Source: Chloroflexota bacterium (lineage in GTDB: Bacteria > Chloroflexota > Chloroflexia > Chloroflexales > Herpetosiphonaceae). From it: a DNA stretch of 64,000 nucleotides. The position numbers and the translations under genes are program-made. Shown one piece after another: positions 49,204 through 57,822 of the stretch. Where the stretch lies: the NCBI GenBank assembly GCA_020161265.1, contig JAIUOC010000011.1:124001-188000 (forward strand), written 5' to 3'. Under the pieces are notes generated by a model, which worked only from the letters and a program-made list of their open reading frames with translations, was not told the origin of the DNA and searched no databases. Every line of letters begins with the position of its first letter. Within the stretch, counting starts at the first letter, position 1.

Positions 49204-50217
49204 ATGATGGCAGCTATGATGATTCAGACGTTGAGTGAGCTTTATCCTGATTTGCGGCGCTTGCGGTTTGGTAGCATCGTCTATGCCTTGCTAACCGACA
49301 CCACTCCCGAAAATCAGCAACATCGAATAATTCTCGATGCGGCGCTGCGTGAAGCAGGTAGCCGTGGTTGGCTCACGCCTGAAGTTTTTGGCCGCTTACG
49401 CGCTGGCGACGATGCGGTGGTGCTTTCGATTCTCGATGAATTGCTGATTGCCCAAGCCTTGGATCGTGCCAATTATAGTTTGCAGTTCAATCCACCTGGC
49501 GAAGGTCGCCACGTTGGCGAGTTGTTGATCGAACGTGGCGATCTGCGCTCGTTCATCGAAGTCAAGTCATTGCTGCCGGCTGAGGCAGTGGTTTTAGCCC
49601 AAACAACCTTGGCTCGTTTGCGCGATTTGGCCAGCACCATTCCTTTGGCAGCTCGTTTGACGCTGGAAATTACCCATCATCCCAATAGCGGGATTAGCCA
49701 TCGCGAGGTACGGCGCTATTTGCATGTTGCTGCCGAGCAAATGCTCAGCGGCTGGACTCACCCCGCCGCCTATACCCATAGCTCAGGCATTTATCTGCGA
49801 CCTGTTGAATGCCAACCCTTGCCCGAAGCCGAACATTTACAAATTGACCTCTATCAAGAGGAATATCCCGGGTTAGCGCGGCGAGCACATCGAGCGTGGT
49901 GCGACCGTTTATGGCGGGCAATTCGCGGTGGCTATACCCAACTGCCAGCAGGTGAGCCAGCAGTGATCATCGTGGTTGATCATGCTCAGCCAGCGCCGCC
50001 GCTTGAGGCGTGGCTTGCGCCCTTGGGTGATATGCTGCGTATGGGTGCGCATCATCGCTTGAGCGCCGTGATTCGAATCGAACTCGCTAGTTTGCGCACA
50101 GGTCAGCCCGCGCTTACAATCTTTCATAATCCACGGGCCAGTAGCCCGTTGGTCAGCCAGCCAATTCTTGGCCAGCACGAATTGCATATTTCAATGTTGA
50201 ATCCTGAAACGTGGTGA
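49204..50217 (+). CDS. Hypothetical protein, 337 aa
   Basis: Unrecognised cytoplasmic protein, possibly two alpha/beta domains. It contains SELYPDLRRLRFGSIVYALL near the start, a hydrophobic strand GEPAVIIVVDHAQPAPPLEA near residue 255, and ends in GQHELHISMLNPETW. No catalytic motif, signal or helix is seen. Several ATG codons cluster (49204, 49207, 49216) without a clear ribosome site, so the start is uncertain by a few codons and a leaderless mRNA is possible. It ends 9 bp before the adenosyltransferase gene, so both are probably one operon. Confidence 0.7.
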   Translation: MMAAMMIQTLSELYPDLRRLRFGSIVYALLTDTTPENQQHRIILDAALREAGSRGWLTPEVFGRLRAGDDAVVLSILDELLIAQALDRANYSLQFNPPGEGRHVGELLIERGDLRSFIEVKSLLPAEAVVLAQTTLARLRDLASTIPLAARLTLEITHHPNSGISHREVRRYLHVAAEQMLSGWTHPAAYTHSSGIYLRPVECQPLPEAEHLQIDLYQEEYPGLARRAHRAWCDRLWRAIRGGYTQLPAGEPAVIIVVDHAQPAPPLEAWLAPLGDMLRMGAHHRLSAVIRIELASLRTGQPALTIFHNPRASSPLVSQPILGQHELHISMLNPETW

Positions 50218-50226
50218 GGAACTAGC

Positions 50227-50790
50227 ATGCCCCGAATAACCAAAGTCTATACGCGAACTGGCGATAATGGCACAACCGCGCTTGGTGGTGGCCAACGAGT
50301 ACCCAAGGAATCGTTGCGGGTTACGGCATTTGGCACAGTCGATGAGCTTAACTCCAATTTGGGCGTAGCCTTGGCGGTTGGCGTGAGCGAACGGCTCCAA
50401 GCCCCACTACAAGCCATCCAAAACGAGCTATTTCACCTTGGCTCCGACCTCTGTATGCTCGAAGAAGATAAACAAAAATGGCCGATTCCCCAAATTGAGG
50501 CGCGGCATATCGAGGCGCTTGAGCAGCTCATGGACGAATTGATGGATGCGGTTGGTCCACTGGAGAATTTTATTCTGCCTGGTGGCTCGCAAACCTCAGC
50601 TCATTTGCACGTTGCCCGCACAGTTTGCCGCCGCGCTGAGCGCGATGTCGTAGCGCTTAGCCGCGAAGAAACCATCGGCAGCTTTGTGATCAAATATCTC
50701 AATCGGCTTTCCGATGCATTATTTGTGATGGCCCGCTATGAGAATTTTGTACGCAACGTGCCCGATGTTATTTGGGATAGCCGCGCCTAA
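50227..50790 (+). CDS. Cob(I)alamin adenosyltransferase, PduO type
   Basis: Adenosylates cob(I)alamin with ATP to make coenzyme B12. 187 aa: N-terminal ATP loop [19 protein letters not shown], the [15 protein letters not shown] block, then the C-terminal signature [19 protein letters not shown] and [19 protein letters not shown] with the adenosyl-binding Arg and Asp residues. The length is standard. Start ATG 50227 has GAGGA. It shares a strand with the hypothetical gene 49204-50217 and is followed by a bidirectional terminator. No cobalamin-dependent enzyme is adjacent, so it probably serves the whole cell. Confidence 0.93.
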   Translation: MPRITKVYTRTGDNGTTALGGGQRVPKESLRVTAFGTVDELNSNLGVALAVGVSERLQAPLQAIQNELFHLGSDLCMLEEDKQKWPIPQIEARHIEALEQLMDELMDAVGPLENFILPGGSQTSAHLHVARTVCRRAERDVVALSREETIGSFVIKYLNRLSDALFVMARYENFVRNVPDVIWDSRA

Positions 50791-50798
50791 ATGTGCTA

Positions 50799-50826
50799 GC
50801 CGATCATGGCAAAAATCATGATCGGC
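50799..50826. terminator. Bidirectional terminator
   Basis: GCCGATCATG (50799-50808) pairs perfectly with CATGATCGGC (50817-50826) around an 8-nt loop, between convergent genes. Confidence 0.8.
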
Positions 50827-51438
50827 TTAGTTAGAGCCAATCTGGTTGCGAATCGCAGCATTGAGCCAAGCACTAAATTGACACATGCGCCAATCGTTAC
50901 AAGGCTCACACAAGAGATTAAACGCCCCAGCACCAGTTTTTGCCTCATAAATGTGGAGCTGGTTCACCGCATAGCTAAGCAGATCCGGCGTGGCTGTTAG
51001 TGCCAGCAAGATTCGTTTGAGATCAGTTTGTTTAATCAGTTGTGGTTCTAGTTCATGAATTGAATGATCTAACAGCTCTAAAACAGCGCTTAGAGCTACC
51101 GCCAACAAACAATGTTGCTCACGATCATACAATAAGGCATGGGTTGGTTGCTCGCCAAACACATTGCCAAACGCCAATTGAGGGTTCAACAAACAGGCAT
51201 CACGTAAATCTTGCACAAAATTCATGTGCCACAAACCAGCCTCTGCCCGCAGCCAACCATCGTTGGCTAGCGCAATCAGATGATTGTATTGCGTATGCCA
51301 CCACCAACATAAAAAACGACCATCCCCATGATAATCCAGCAAGGCATCGAAATTCCAAGCAGCCTGTGGCGGCGGCAGCGGAACTTCGAGCACAATACCG
51401 CCACTGACCAACAAGGCTAATTCTAAGTTGATAATCAT
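50827..51438 (-). CDS. Hypothetical protein, 203 aa
   Basis: Not recognised. It begins MIINLELALLVSGGIVLEVP and has several Trp/His-rich segments (FLCWWWHTQYNHLI, LWHMNFVQDLRDACLLNPQL) and a C-terminal Cys pair (LLCEPCNDWRMCQF) that may bind metal. The C-terminal AWLNAAIRNQ resembles the tail of CRISPR Cas4-like or nuclease proteins only superficially and no catalytic motif supports it. ATG 51438 follows AGGTGACCT. The stop abuts the terminator shared with the adenosyltransferase. The 298-base gap 51439-51736 beyond its start holds a perfect inverted repeat and no gene. Confidence 0.65.
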   Translation of the reverse strand: MIINLELALLVSGGIVLEVPLPPPQAAWNFDALLDYHGDGRFLCWWWHTQYNHLIALANDGWLRAEAGLWHMNFVQDLRDACLLNPQLAFGNVFGEQPTHALLYDREQHCLLAVALSAVLELLDHSIHELEPQLIKQTDLKRILLALTATPDLLSYAVNQLHIYEAKTGAGAFNLLCEPCNDWRMCQFSAWLNAAIRNQIGSN

Positions 51439-51651
51439 AGGTCACCTGCGATCATTTGCAGGTCAGCGAGCCACCAGTAGTCCGTTAACTGAGCACGCAA
51501 AACGAGAATGTTTCGACTACACACAGCCATAGCCTCATCCTTGCAAAAGAACGAACCCCAAATCGGTTATCAAATGATCTAGAGCTTTAGGATATAGCTA
51601 ATTATAGGATGAGCACGCCAAAAAAAATAGCAGGATTTTGGTATTGATCTC

Positions 51652-51690
51652 AACAAGTTTAAATCATTTGGGTTATGATTTAAACTTGTT
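51652..51690. repeat. Perfect 16-bp inverted repeat downstream of the P450 gene
   Basis: AACAAGTTTAAATCAT (51652-51667) and its exact reverse complement (51675-51690) around a 7-nt loop. AT-rich, with no T tract on the P450 strand. It may be a terminator or a cruciform-forming site. Confidence 0.6.
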
Positions 51691-51736
51691 GCTTAATATT
51701 TTTAATTTATTGAGCAATTATCCGAACATTTGGCCT

Positions 51737-52888
51737 TTATTCGCTGGTGGTGATCAGCACTGGTAGATTTTTCACGCCAAAGGTAATTGGGGTGGGAATT
51801 GGCTCAAGTTGTGCGTCAGGTTTGATCGTGATTGTTTCGATGCGTTTGAGCATGGCTTCTAAGGCTAATTTGCCTTCGAGCCGAGCCAATGGCGCTCCCA
51901 AACAGTAGTGAATGCCATGACCAAAAGCAATATGTTGGTTGCCTTTGCGCTGAATATCAAACGTATCAGCATTGGGGAATTGGCTTTCATCGCGGTTGGC
52001 CGAGCCAATCACCGCCATCACGCGCTGACCCGCTGGAATCGTCACATCGCCGATTTGTTGCTCAGCATGGGTGTGGCGGGGCATGGCTTTAACTGGCGAA
52101 TAGTAGCGCAAGGTTTCATCCAACACATTCGGAATTAGGCTAGGGTTGGCGCGTAATTCTGCATAAATGGCTGGTTGCTCGCTAAATACCCGCACCGCAT
52201 TACCCAACAAATTGGTGGTGGTTTCGTTACCGGCAACCAACAACAAGGCACAAAAGCCAATCAAATCCATATCGGTAAGCGATTCACCATCGATTTGGGC
52301 TTTGAGTAAATCGCTAATCAAATCGGCTTGCGGCGCGTTGCGGCGTTGCTCGATCATGCCAAATAGGTAGGCTCCAAATTCTTGGTAAATTGGCACGATT
52401 TTGCTCATATCAGGATTATTTGACGAAGTGATGATTTGTTCAGTCCAATATTTGAATTTATCTTGATCTGCGGTGGGCACGCCCAACATTTCGGCGATCA
52501 CGGTCATGGGCAGAGGCGTAGCAAAATCGCGAATAAAATCTGGCTCTGGTTGGGCCAACATATCATCGAGTAAACGATTGACCAAGCCATCGATCCGCTC
52601 GTGCAATTGCTCGATCATACGGGGAGTAAAAGCCAAATTGACCAACGAACGCAACTGGCGATGGCGCGGCGGATCGGTCATTAACATGCTATTGGCAAAC
52701 ATATTCATGCCATCGCCACGGTCGGGCGGAGCCGAGGAGAAGTGTTCGTAATCGGTCATAACCTGCTTGACATCGGCATAGCGAAAGACCACCCACGAGC
52801 CAATCGTTTGATCAAAATAGACCGGATTTTGCTCACGCATGGTTTTAAACCACGGGTAAGGGTTCAACAGGGATTGCATAAAACTCAC
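51737..52888 (-). CDS. Cytochrome P450, 383 aa
   Basis: Soluble bacterial P450 (CYP107-like class by look). I-helix LLVAGNETTTNLLGNAVRVF with the oxygen-activating T, K-helix ETLRYYSPVKAMPRH (ExxR), and heme loop IAFGHGIHYCLGAPLARLE with Cys as the iron ligand. All key residues are intact. The GTG at 52888 is preferred because AAGGAG lies 7 nt before it; an ATG three codons later is possible, and the frame extends upstream to 52918 without a site. It starts 52 bp past the TcmP-like gene on the same strand. No ferredoxin gene is adjacent and the substrate is unknown. Confidence 0.93.
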   Translation of the reverse strand: MSFMQSLLNPYPWFKTMREQNPVYFDQTIGSWVVFRYADVKQVMTDYEHFSSAPPDRGDGMNMFANSMLMTDPPRHRQLRSLVNLAFTPRMIEQLHERIDGLVNRLLDDMLAQPEPDFIRDFATPLPMTVIAEMLGVPTADQDKFKYWTEQIITSSNNPDMSKIVPIYQEFGAYLFGMIEQRRNAPQADLISDLLKAQIDGESLTDMDLIGFCALLLVAGNETTTNLLGNAVRVFSEQPAIYAELRANPSLIPNVLDETLRYYSPVKAMPRHTHAEQQIGDVTIPAGQRVMAVIGSANRDESQFPNADTFDIQRKGNQHIAFGHGIHYCLGAPLARLEGKLALEAMLKRIETITIKPDAQLEPIPTPITFGVKNLPVLITTSE

Positions 52889-52940
52889 GCTGGTTCTCCT
52901 TCCGACTGAAAAACACAATCCACATTATTCTACTGCTAGA

Positions 52941-54062
52941 TTATGAAGCTGGCTCGGCTGAGGTTGAGCCAAGCCGCAACAACGTGGTCGCTTGCCAAGT
53001 ATTGCTCGTGCCCAAGCGAGTCATCAACTTCTTGCCCAGCAATTCGTTGCAAGCTTTCTGAAATTGGGCCTCGGTGAGTTGGCCCAACCAACCTTGACGC
53101 AACAGCGTATCGAGTAAATCGCCATAGCTCCACAAGCGTGGTTGCTGCGTGGCAATGGTGGTTATTGCGGCTACAATTTGGGCATGCTGTTGGCGACGCA
53201 GTTGGTTTTTGCTCGGCAAGGCGGGGTCGAATAAGCCAATTTGCTGGGGATTGCCCGCATTCTGCAACATGGCTTGGGCTTCGGGGTCTTGCAACAATGC
53301 CCCTTCAAATTGATACAAACACTGATTGAAGGGCAAAATCAACGAGCGATCGCTGGTCGCGATGATCAAATCGTAAACTTTTTGGCCCCATGTGGTATGG
53401 ATTGAACAAGCCGCCGCCCAGCGCCAACGCGAGCCGCCAAGCTCCGTTAACTGCTGAAGATAGAAATTTTGCAGGGCTGAGAGTAGGGTTTCGCTCGGTG
53501 ATTCGTTCACAATTGTTCGCCAATTGCGGCTAGCAAACAGCTGATCAAGCTGACGCTCGGTTTGGGTCGGTTGCTGTTCACGCTGCGCTAGCAAATTAAC
53601 CAAGCCCACGTGATCAAAGCGTAAGATCAGATCAGTGCGGGCTAAACGGCGGGCCAATTGATCCAAGCCATTACTAATTGGCAGCAAACCAAATTCGCCA
53701 TCCAAGAGCAGCAAGGCTGGGTTGGCGGCTAATTGACTGGTTAATTGGGTCAGATTAAGCTGATCATGAGGCCAAAATTTGAACTGTTGCTCGATGGATT
53801 GTTGCCATACCGCCTGTTGTTCGGGGCTGGTGGTACGTAGAATGAGTTGAACTGAGGCTTTGGTTTGGTTGGCAAGCTGTTGATAGTGGATAGCTGCGCC
53901 AGCAGTAGCCCAACGCCCAGTACCATAACGCACGGCCCCAGCCTCGCCATCGAAAATCACCAAGTGTTGGTGGGGCGAGAGGCTTGGCGTGATCAGCGGG
54001 AGATAGGTTTGCACGAGGCTAACTTTGCGTTCAGACCATCGTTGGGCTTGCGATTGCAACAT
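52941..54062 (-). CDS. Three-Cys-motif-partner (TcmP)-like protein, 373 aa
   Basis: Weakly recognised. The order of elements resembles TcmP proteins: HLVIFDGEAGAVRYGTGRW near residue 33 (in place of a YIDxFAGPG motif), LLLLDGEFGLLPISNGLDQL (in place of LDPFG), LILRFDHVGLVN (in place of LINF), FASRNWRTIV and a closing KVYDLIIATSDRSLILPFNQ. No three-Cys partner gene is adjacent, and the first motif is altered, so a methyltransferase-like activity is doubtful. ATG 54062 lies before a strongly structured gap. The P450 gene follows 52 bp later and may be in the same transcript. Confidence 0.45.
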   Translation of the reverse strand: MLQSQAQRWSERKVSLVQTYLPLITPSLSPHQHLVIFDGEAGAVRYGTGRWATAGAAIHYQQLANQTKASVQLILRTTSPEQQAVWQQSIEQQFKFWPHDQLNLTQLTSQLAANPALLLLDGEFGLLPISNGLDQLARRLARTDLILRFDHVGLVNLLAQREQQPTQTERQLDQLFASRNWRTIVNESPSETLLSALQNFYLQQLTELGGSRWRWAAACSIHTTWGQKVYDLIIATSDRSLILPFNQCLYQFEGALLQDPEAQAMLQNAGNPQQIGLFDPALPSKNQLRRQQHAQIVAAITTIATQQPRLWSYGDLLDTLLRQGWLGQLTEAQFQKACNELLGKKLMTRLGTSNTWQATTLLRLGSTSAEPAS

Positions 54063-54163
54063 AGGGTTACTCGTAGCAACAAAACCACTTGGCTATATGC
54101 TATCACGAGCAAGCCCACTTTGCCTATGAATTTTAATAGTTTTATTATTTTGGCTTTTTCAAG

Positions 54164-54299
54164 GTTTAATGGCGGTGTACATCAACAGGGTTCACCCAAT
54201 GGCCTCGGTTGAGATGTTGGATGGAGCTAATCCATCTCCCAACCGAGGTCGGATGCCGAGGATATCAGCCATCAACCACCGCAGTTTTCGCCATTAAAC
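54164..54299. repeat. Nested inverted repeats in the 54063-54334 gap
   Basis: Outer arms GTTTAATGGCG (54164-54174) and CGCCATTAAAC (54289-54299). Inside, CCTCGGTTG (54203-54211) pairs with CAACCGAGG (54240-54248), enclosing GGATGGA and TCCATCT. The element is 136 bp long with two nested stem levels and no supported ORF. It could be an untranslated RNA or a miniature mobile element. Confidence 0.5.
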
Positions 54300-54334
54300 G
54301 CCGCAGTGGAAGAGGGATTGGCAGCTGGGCATGC

Positions 54335-54994
54335 TTACTGCGCCAAACTTGGAATGATCATTTGAATAATCCGCTTCCAACTAGCAGCAAGTTCGTCTAC
54401 GGCCAAAAGTTCGCGGCCAAACGCTTCATCGCGCTCGTGGTGCAGATGTTGATTGACTTTATGCACCGTAATCGCGGGATGCGGACGCTCGATCAACTCC
54501 AATGCAGCGCCAACTTGCACCTCGCCTGCTTGCAAAACCCGCAGATAAAAGCCACTGCGCAAGGTAGCAATTGTGCGTTGTTGCAAACCGTCGAGACCAA
54601 GCTTGCGATCTTGTTTGGTGCAGGGGTAGCGTGGCGCACAAATTTGCACAATCGCGCTCCCAACCTTAAACACATCGCCAATACACACATCTTTTTCAGT
54701 TACGTTGCTAAGCGTCCAATTTTCGCCGATGCCGCTGGCTTGTAACATCGGGTGATCATCGGCTAAGCCATATTCTGCTTGCCACAGTGGGTAATGGCTG
54801 GCAGGCTGGCAACACACCGCTTTATCAGGGCCACCATGGTTTTTGGTGTCGGCCACCGCATCACCAACATGGCCCAATTGCTCCAAGCGCACAGGTGTCG
54901 TGATCGCTTGGCGGCCAATCGCCGACGACCAAGCGCCTTTGGCATCGTGGTAGGTTTGGGGCTGGCCGATCGCTAAAGTTTCAATCGTAATCAC
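54335..54994 (-). CDS. MOSC-domain protein (YiiM-like), 219 aa
   Basis: Member of the MOSC family, which includes proteins acting on N-hydroxylated bases via a molybdenum cofactor. Features: VADTKNHGGPDKAVCCQPAS, HYPLWQAEYG, SGIGENWTLSNVTEKDVCIG, GSAIVQICAPRYPCTKQDRK with the conserved Cys of the active site, and a helical end. The order and the RxPC motif match YiiM. The start is the GTG at 54994, with GAGG before it. The upstream acyl-CoA ligase gene ends 8 bp before, so they form a two-gene operon. No other molybdenum gene is nearby. Confidence 0.88.
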   Translation of the reverse strand: MITIETLAIGQPQTYHDAKGAWSSAIGRQAITTPVRLEQLGHVGDAVADTKNHGGPDKAVCCQPASHYPLWQAEYGLADDHPMLQASGIGENWTLSNVTEKDVCIGDVFKVGSAIVQICAPRYPCTKQDRKLGLDGLQQRTIATLRSGFYLRVLQAGEVQVGAALELIERPHPAITVHKVNQHLHHERDEAFGRELLAVDELAASWKRIIQMIIPSLAQ

Positions 54995-55002
54995 AAAATC
55001 CT

Positions 55003-56787
55003 CTAACGTTTGTACAATTGCTCAAAACTCTTGGCGAAGCGCTCGTAGATTTGGCGGCGACGAATTTTGAGCGTTGGCGTGAGCAAATCATTTTCAATTG
55101 TAAAATCTTCGGGCAAAATTTCATAGGCCTTAATTTGCTCGAATGAAGGCAAGGTTGGGTTGATCGTTTGCACTTCGTGTTCAATCGCAGCAACTAATTT
55201 AGGATGTTTATGTAAATTAGCATCAACTGGCACATGCTCACGATTGGCCCAAGCGGTGACGGCTTCCATATCGAGCGTGAACAACGCCACCAAATAGGGT
55301 CGGCGATCGCCGAAAACGGCACATTGCGAAATGTACGGGCTATTTTTGAAGGCAGCTTCGACGGCTTGCGGCGCAATATTTTTGCCCGATGCGGTAATTA
55401 GCAAATCTTTTTTGCGATCAACGATGCTCAAAAAGCCATCAGCATCGATTTTGCCGATGTCGCCAGTGTGAAACCAGCCATCGATCAAGGCTTCGTTGGT
55501 TTTTTCAGGGTTGTTGTAGTAGCCACTCAGAATCAAATTGCCGCGCACCAGCACTTCGCCATCATCAGCAATTTTGATTTCGTTGCCAGGAAACACCTTG
55601 CCAACCGTGCCTAGCCGATAATCATCGGGGCGATTGGCAGTTACCGCAGCAGACGTTTCGGTCAAGCCCCAACCTTCGAGCAACAATACACCCGCACCAT
55701 TGAAAAATTCCAAAATCTCGATGTCGAGCGGAGCGCCGCCCGTAATTGCATAGCGAATATTGCCGCCAAGTAAGGCGCGAACCTTCTTAAACACTAAGCG
55801 ATCAGCCAAGGCATATTTCAACTTGAATGCTGCCGGAACCGCTGCTTTTTGGCCTTTGTAGCGGCTCATTTGACGGGCGATCGCCAGCGCCCAGGCAAAA
55901 ATCCGTTTGCGAATTGGGCTAGCTTCGGCGCGTGCCTGAGCGGTGCTGAAAATCTTTTCGTACATGCGCGGGACGCTGAAGAAGAAGGTTGGTTTGATCG
56001 CTTGCACATCTTCCAGCACTTGTTTGATCGATTCGATAATTGCAGTGTTGAGACCGTTATCGACTCCACACATATGCTGCAAGCGGCCAAAAATATGAGC
56101 GGCTGGCAAAAACAGCACATCATCATCGCCAGCTTGCATGGCCATGGTCGTGCGAATCGCGGTTAATTCGCCGAGCAAGGCCCGATGCGCCAACATTGCG
56201 CCTTTGGGATTGCCAGTTGTGCCCGATGTATAGACAATCGTCGCCAAATCTTCTGGCTCGATCTGTTGGGCGCAGTTGGTGGCAAAAACCTCTTGGGCCG
56301 TTGCATCGCTGGTGGCCATGCGCCGCAAACTGGTCAGCGATAAAATCCATGGGTCATCATTGGGCAAATCGCGGCCATCAAAAATAATTACCCGTTCGAT
56401 ATGTTCAAGCTGCGAGCGAACCTTTTGCAATTTATCGTACTGCTCGCGATTTTCGATCAACAAGAATTTGAGGTCAGCATCTTGGGCGATAAAGGCCACA
56501 GTATCGGCCATCAACGAGGGGTAAATTGAAACAGGCACAGCCCCTGAACAAACCAAAGCCCAATCCGATTCGACCCAATCGGCACTGGTATTGGACATAA
56601 TGCCCACGCGATCACCTTTTTGCAACCCCAACTGTTGAAAACCAGCCATCAACTGATAGACATGGCGTTGATGTTCGGCGTTGGTGCAGGTAATCCATTC
56701 GCCATTGCGGCGAGTTCGCCAGCGATTGAGATGGGCAAAGGCTTGTGAACGCTCGCGAAACAACTCACCCAGATTACGAAATGACAT
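55003..56787 (-). CDS. Long-chain fatty-acid-CoA ligase (AMP-binding), 594 aa
   Basis: Activates long-chain fatty acids to acyl-CoA via an acyl-adenylate. Motifs: A3 TIVYTSGTTGNPKGAMLAHR near residue 188, LLLEGWGLTETSAAVTANRP (A5), GWFHTGDIGKIDADGFLSIV (A7), and VDRKKDLLITASGKNIAPQA with the A10 lysine region; the segment LPAAHIFGR is typical of long-chain members. The length agrees with FACL/FadD15 proteins. ATG 56787 follows GGAGG at 5-6 nt. The frame ends 8 bp before the MOSC gene. Substrate chain length and physiological role (catabolism or lipid synthesis) cannot be resolved. Confidence 0.92.
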   Translation of the reverse strand: MSFRNLGELFRERSQAFAHLNRWRTRRNGEWITCTNAEHQRHVYQLMAGFQQLGLQKGDRVGIMSNTSADWVESDWALVCSGAVPVSIYPSLMADTVAFIAQDADLKFLLIENREQYDKLQKVRSQLEHIERVIIFDGRDLPNDDPWILSLTSLRRMATSDATAQEVFATNCAQQIEPEDLATIVYTSGTTGNPKGAMLAHRALLGELTAIRTTMAMQAGDDDVLFLPAAHIFGRLQHMCGVDNGLNTAIIESIKQVLEDVQAIKPTFFFSVPRMYEKIFSTAQARAEASPIRKRIFAWALAIARQMSRYKGQKAAVPAAFKLKYALADRLVFKKVRALLGGNIRYAITGGAPLDIEILEFFNGAGVLLLEGWGLTETSAAVTANRPDDYRLGTVGKVFPGNEIKIADDGEVLVRGNLILSGYYNNPEKTNEALIDGWFHTGDIGKIDADGFLSIVDRKKDLLITASGKNIAPQAVEAAFKNSPYISQCAVFGDRRPYLVALFTLDMEAVTAWANREHVPVDANLHKHPKLVAAIEHEVQTINPTLPSFEQIKAYEILPEDFTIENDLLTPTLKIRRRQIYERFAKSFEQLYKR

Positions 56788-56946
56788 TGGCTACCTCCAA
56801 GACCTTTGCAACAATTCAACGGCGAACGACAACGGCTGTGGTTAGCAAGCTAGCTAGTTAGAGAGTGAAGTGCGGGTTAAACAAGCGCCAGATGGCGAGC
56901 ATTGTTGGCGCTTGGTAGGAATAGGCAGATTGGCAACACCGCTTAA

Positions 56947-57147
56947 CTATTCGTTTTCTGGTGCTTGATCCAGATCATGGGCTAATTCAGCTAGTAATTC
57001 TTTGGCGGCGCGTTCATTGACTTTGGTTCGCCCAACCTCGGCCTCAGGTGTAATGCCTTCCATCTCCAAAAAATCAACGATATGGCGTTGATGTTGTTGA
57101 AGCAAGGCTGGTGTTAATAACTCATCGAGGTGGACAAAAACCTGCAT
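56947..57147 (-). CDS. Small acidic protein, 66 aa
   Basis: Unknown short protein, but with good start signals: GGGAG at 5-6 nt before the ATG at 57147. The product is acidic and helical (HLDELLTPALLQQHQRHIVD, TKVNERAAKELLAELAHDLD) with no motif recognised. It stands alone, 159 bp past the fatty-acid ligase start on the same strand and divergent from the DinB-like gene. It may be a small regulator or partner protein. Confidence 0.55.
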   Translation of the reverse strand: MQVFVHLDELLTPALLQQHQRHIVDFLEMEGITPEAEVGRTKVNERAAKELLAELAHDLDQAPENE

Positions 57148-57306
57148 GAAGGCTCCCGTTTATGCACTGTGGTGGAATCTAGAGCTATGATACAGTTTTT
57201 TAGGTTGCGCGGCAAGTAGTTTGACCAAGCAATTCCGTTAATAGATGGCGAGTCTTTGCTATACTTAGCACTGCATGTCGATTGCCAATTAAGGGGATAT
57301 TTGATC

Positions 57307-57822
57307 ATGGCACATTCAGATGTTTACGATCCAATTCATAACGAATTATGGGCTTTATCAGTTATGGCCAGCACACTCGATAATGTGCGAGTACGGGTTT
57401 CTGGCCTACAACCTGATGTTCAGCAAGAGCGACCGCAAGGCTTTGAGCGCTCGTTGGCCCATGTGATTGCCAGCCTGCGTCGCGGCGAAGCTGAATTAAT
57501 TGAAGTCTTCGAAAAAGCTTTGAAGGCTGAAAATCCCAGCCTCAACACGATTTTCAATCGCTACCCCAAGGCGTTTGTGCTCAATCCAGCTGAGGAGCTT
57601 GGCAGCTTTATGGATAGCCGCGAAACCAGCTTGGGCTTGTTGCGCAGCTTAACCAGTGAGCAATGGGAGCGCAAAGTTAATGATCCTGAACGCGGGTTGG
57701 TCAGTTTAAGCCAATTAGCGGTCGAACGCGCCAACCTCGATATCGAAGAAATGGATTATATGGCCCAATTGCGCCAAGCGATCTTGCGGCTTGAGCCAAT
57801 TCAAGGCAACGATGCTCGATGA
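57307..57822 (+). CDS. DinB-like four-helix protein, 171 aa
   Basis: Fourth DinB-type sequence of the window, more divergent. Helices seen: HNELWALSVMASTLDNVRVR, FERSLAHVIASLRRGEAELI (with an equivalent of the first His), LRSLTSEQWERKVNDPERG and LSQLAVERANLDIEEMDYMA. The expected His pair near the end is replaced by N/E residues, so metal binding is uncertain. ATG 57307 has AGGGGA about 10 nt upstream. Its stop overlaps the start of the MBOAT gene by four bases, indicating a two-gene operon. Confidence 0.6.
   Translation: MAHSDVYDPIHNELWALSVMASTLDNVRVRVSGLQPDVQQERPQGFERSLAHVIASLRRGEAELIEVFEKALKAENPSLNTIFNRYPKAFVLNPAEELGSFMDSRETSLGLLRSLTSEQWERKVNDPERGLVSLSQLAVERANLDIEEMDYMAQLRQAILRLEPIQGNDAR

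Noticed and set aside
50827..51438. Cas4- or nuclease-like call for the 203-aa protein
   Set aside because: The Cys pattern is incomplete and no nuclease motif is seen.
54209..54745. 178-codon plus-strand ORF
   Set aside because: Antisense to the MOSC gene, which has clear family motifs, and it starts inside the palindromic element.
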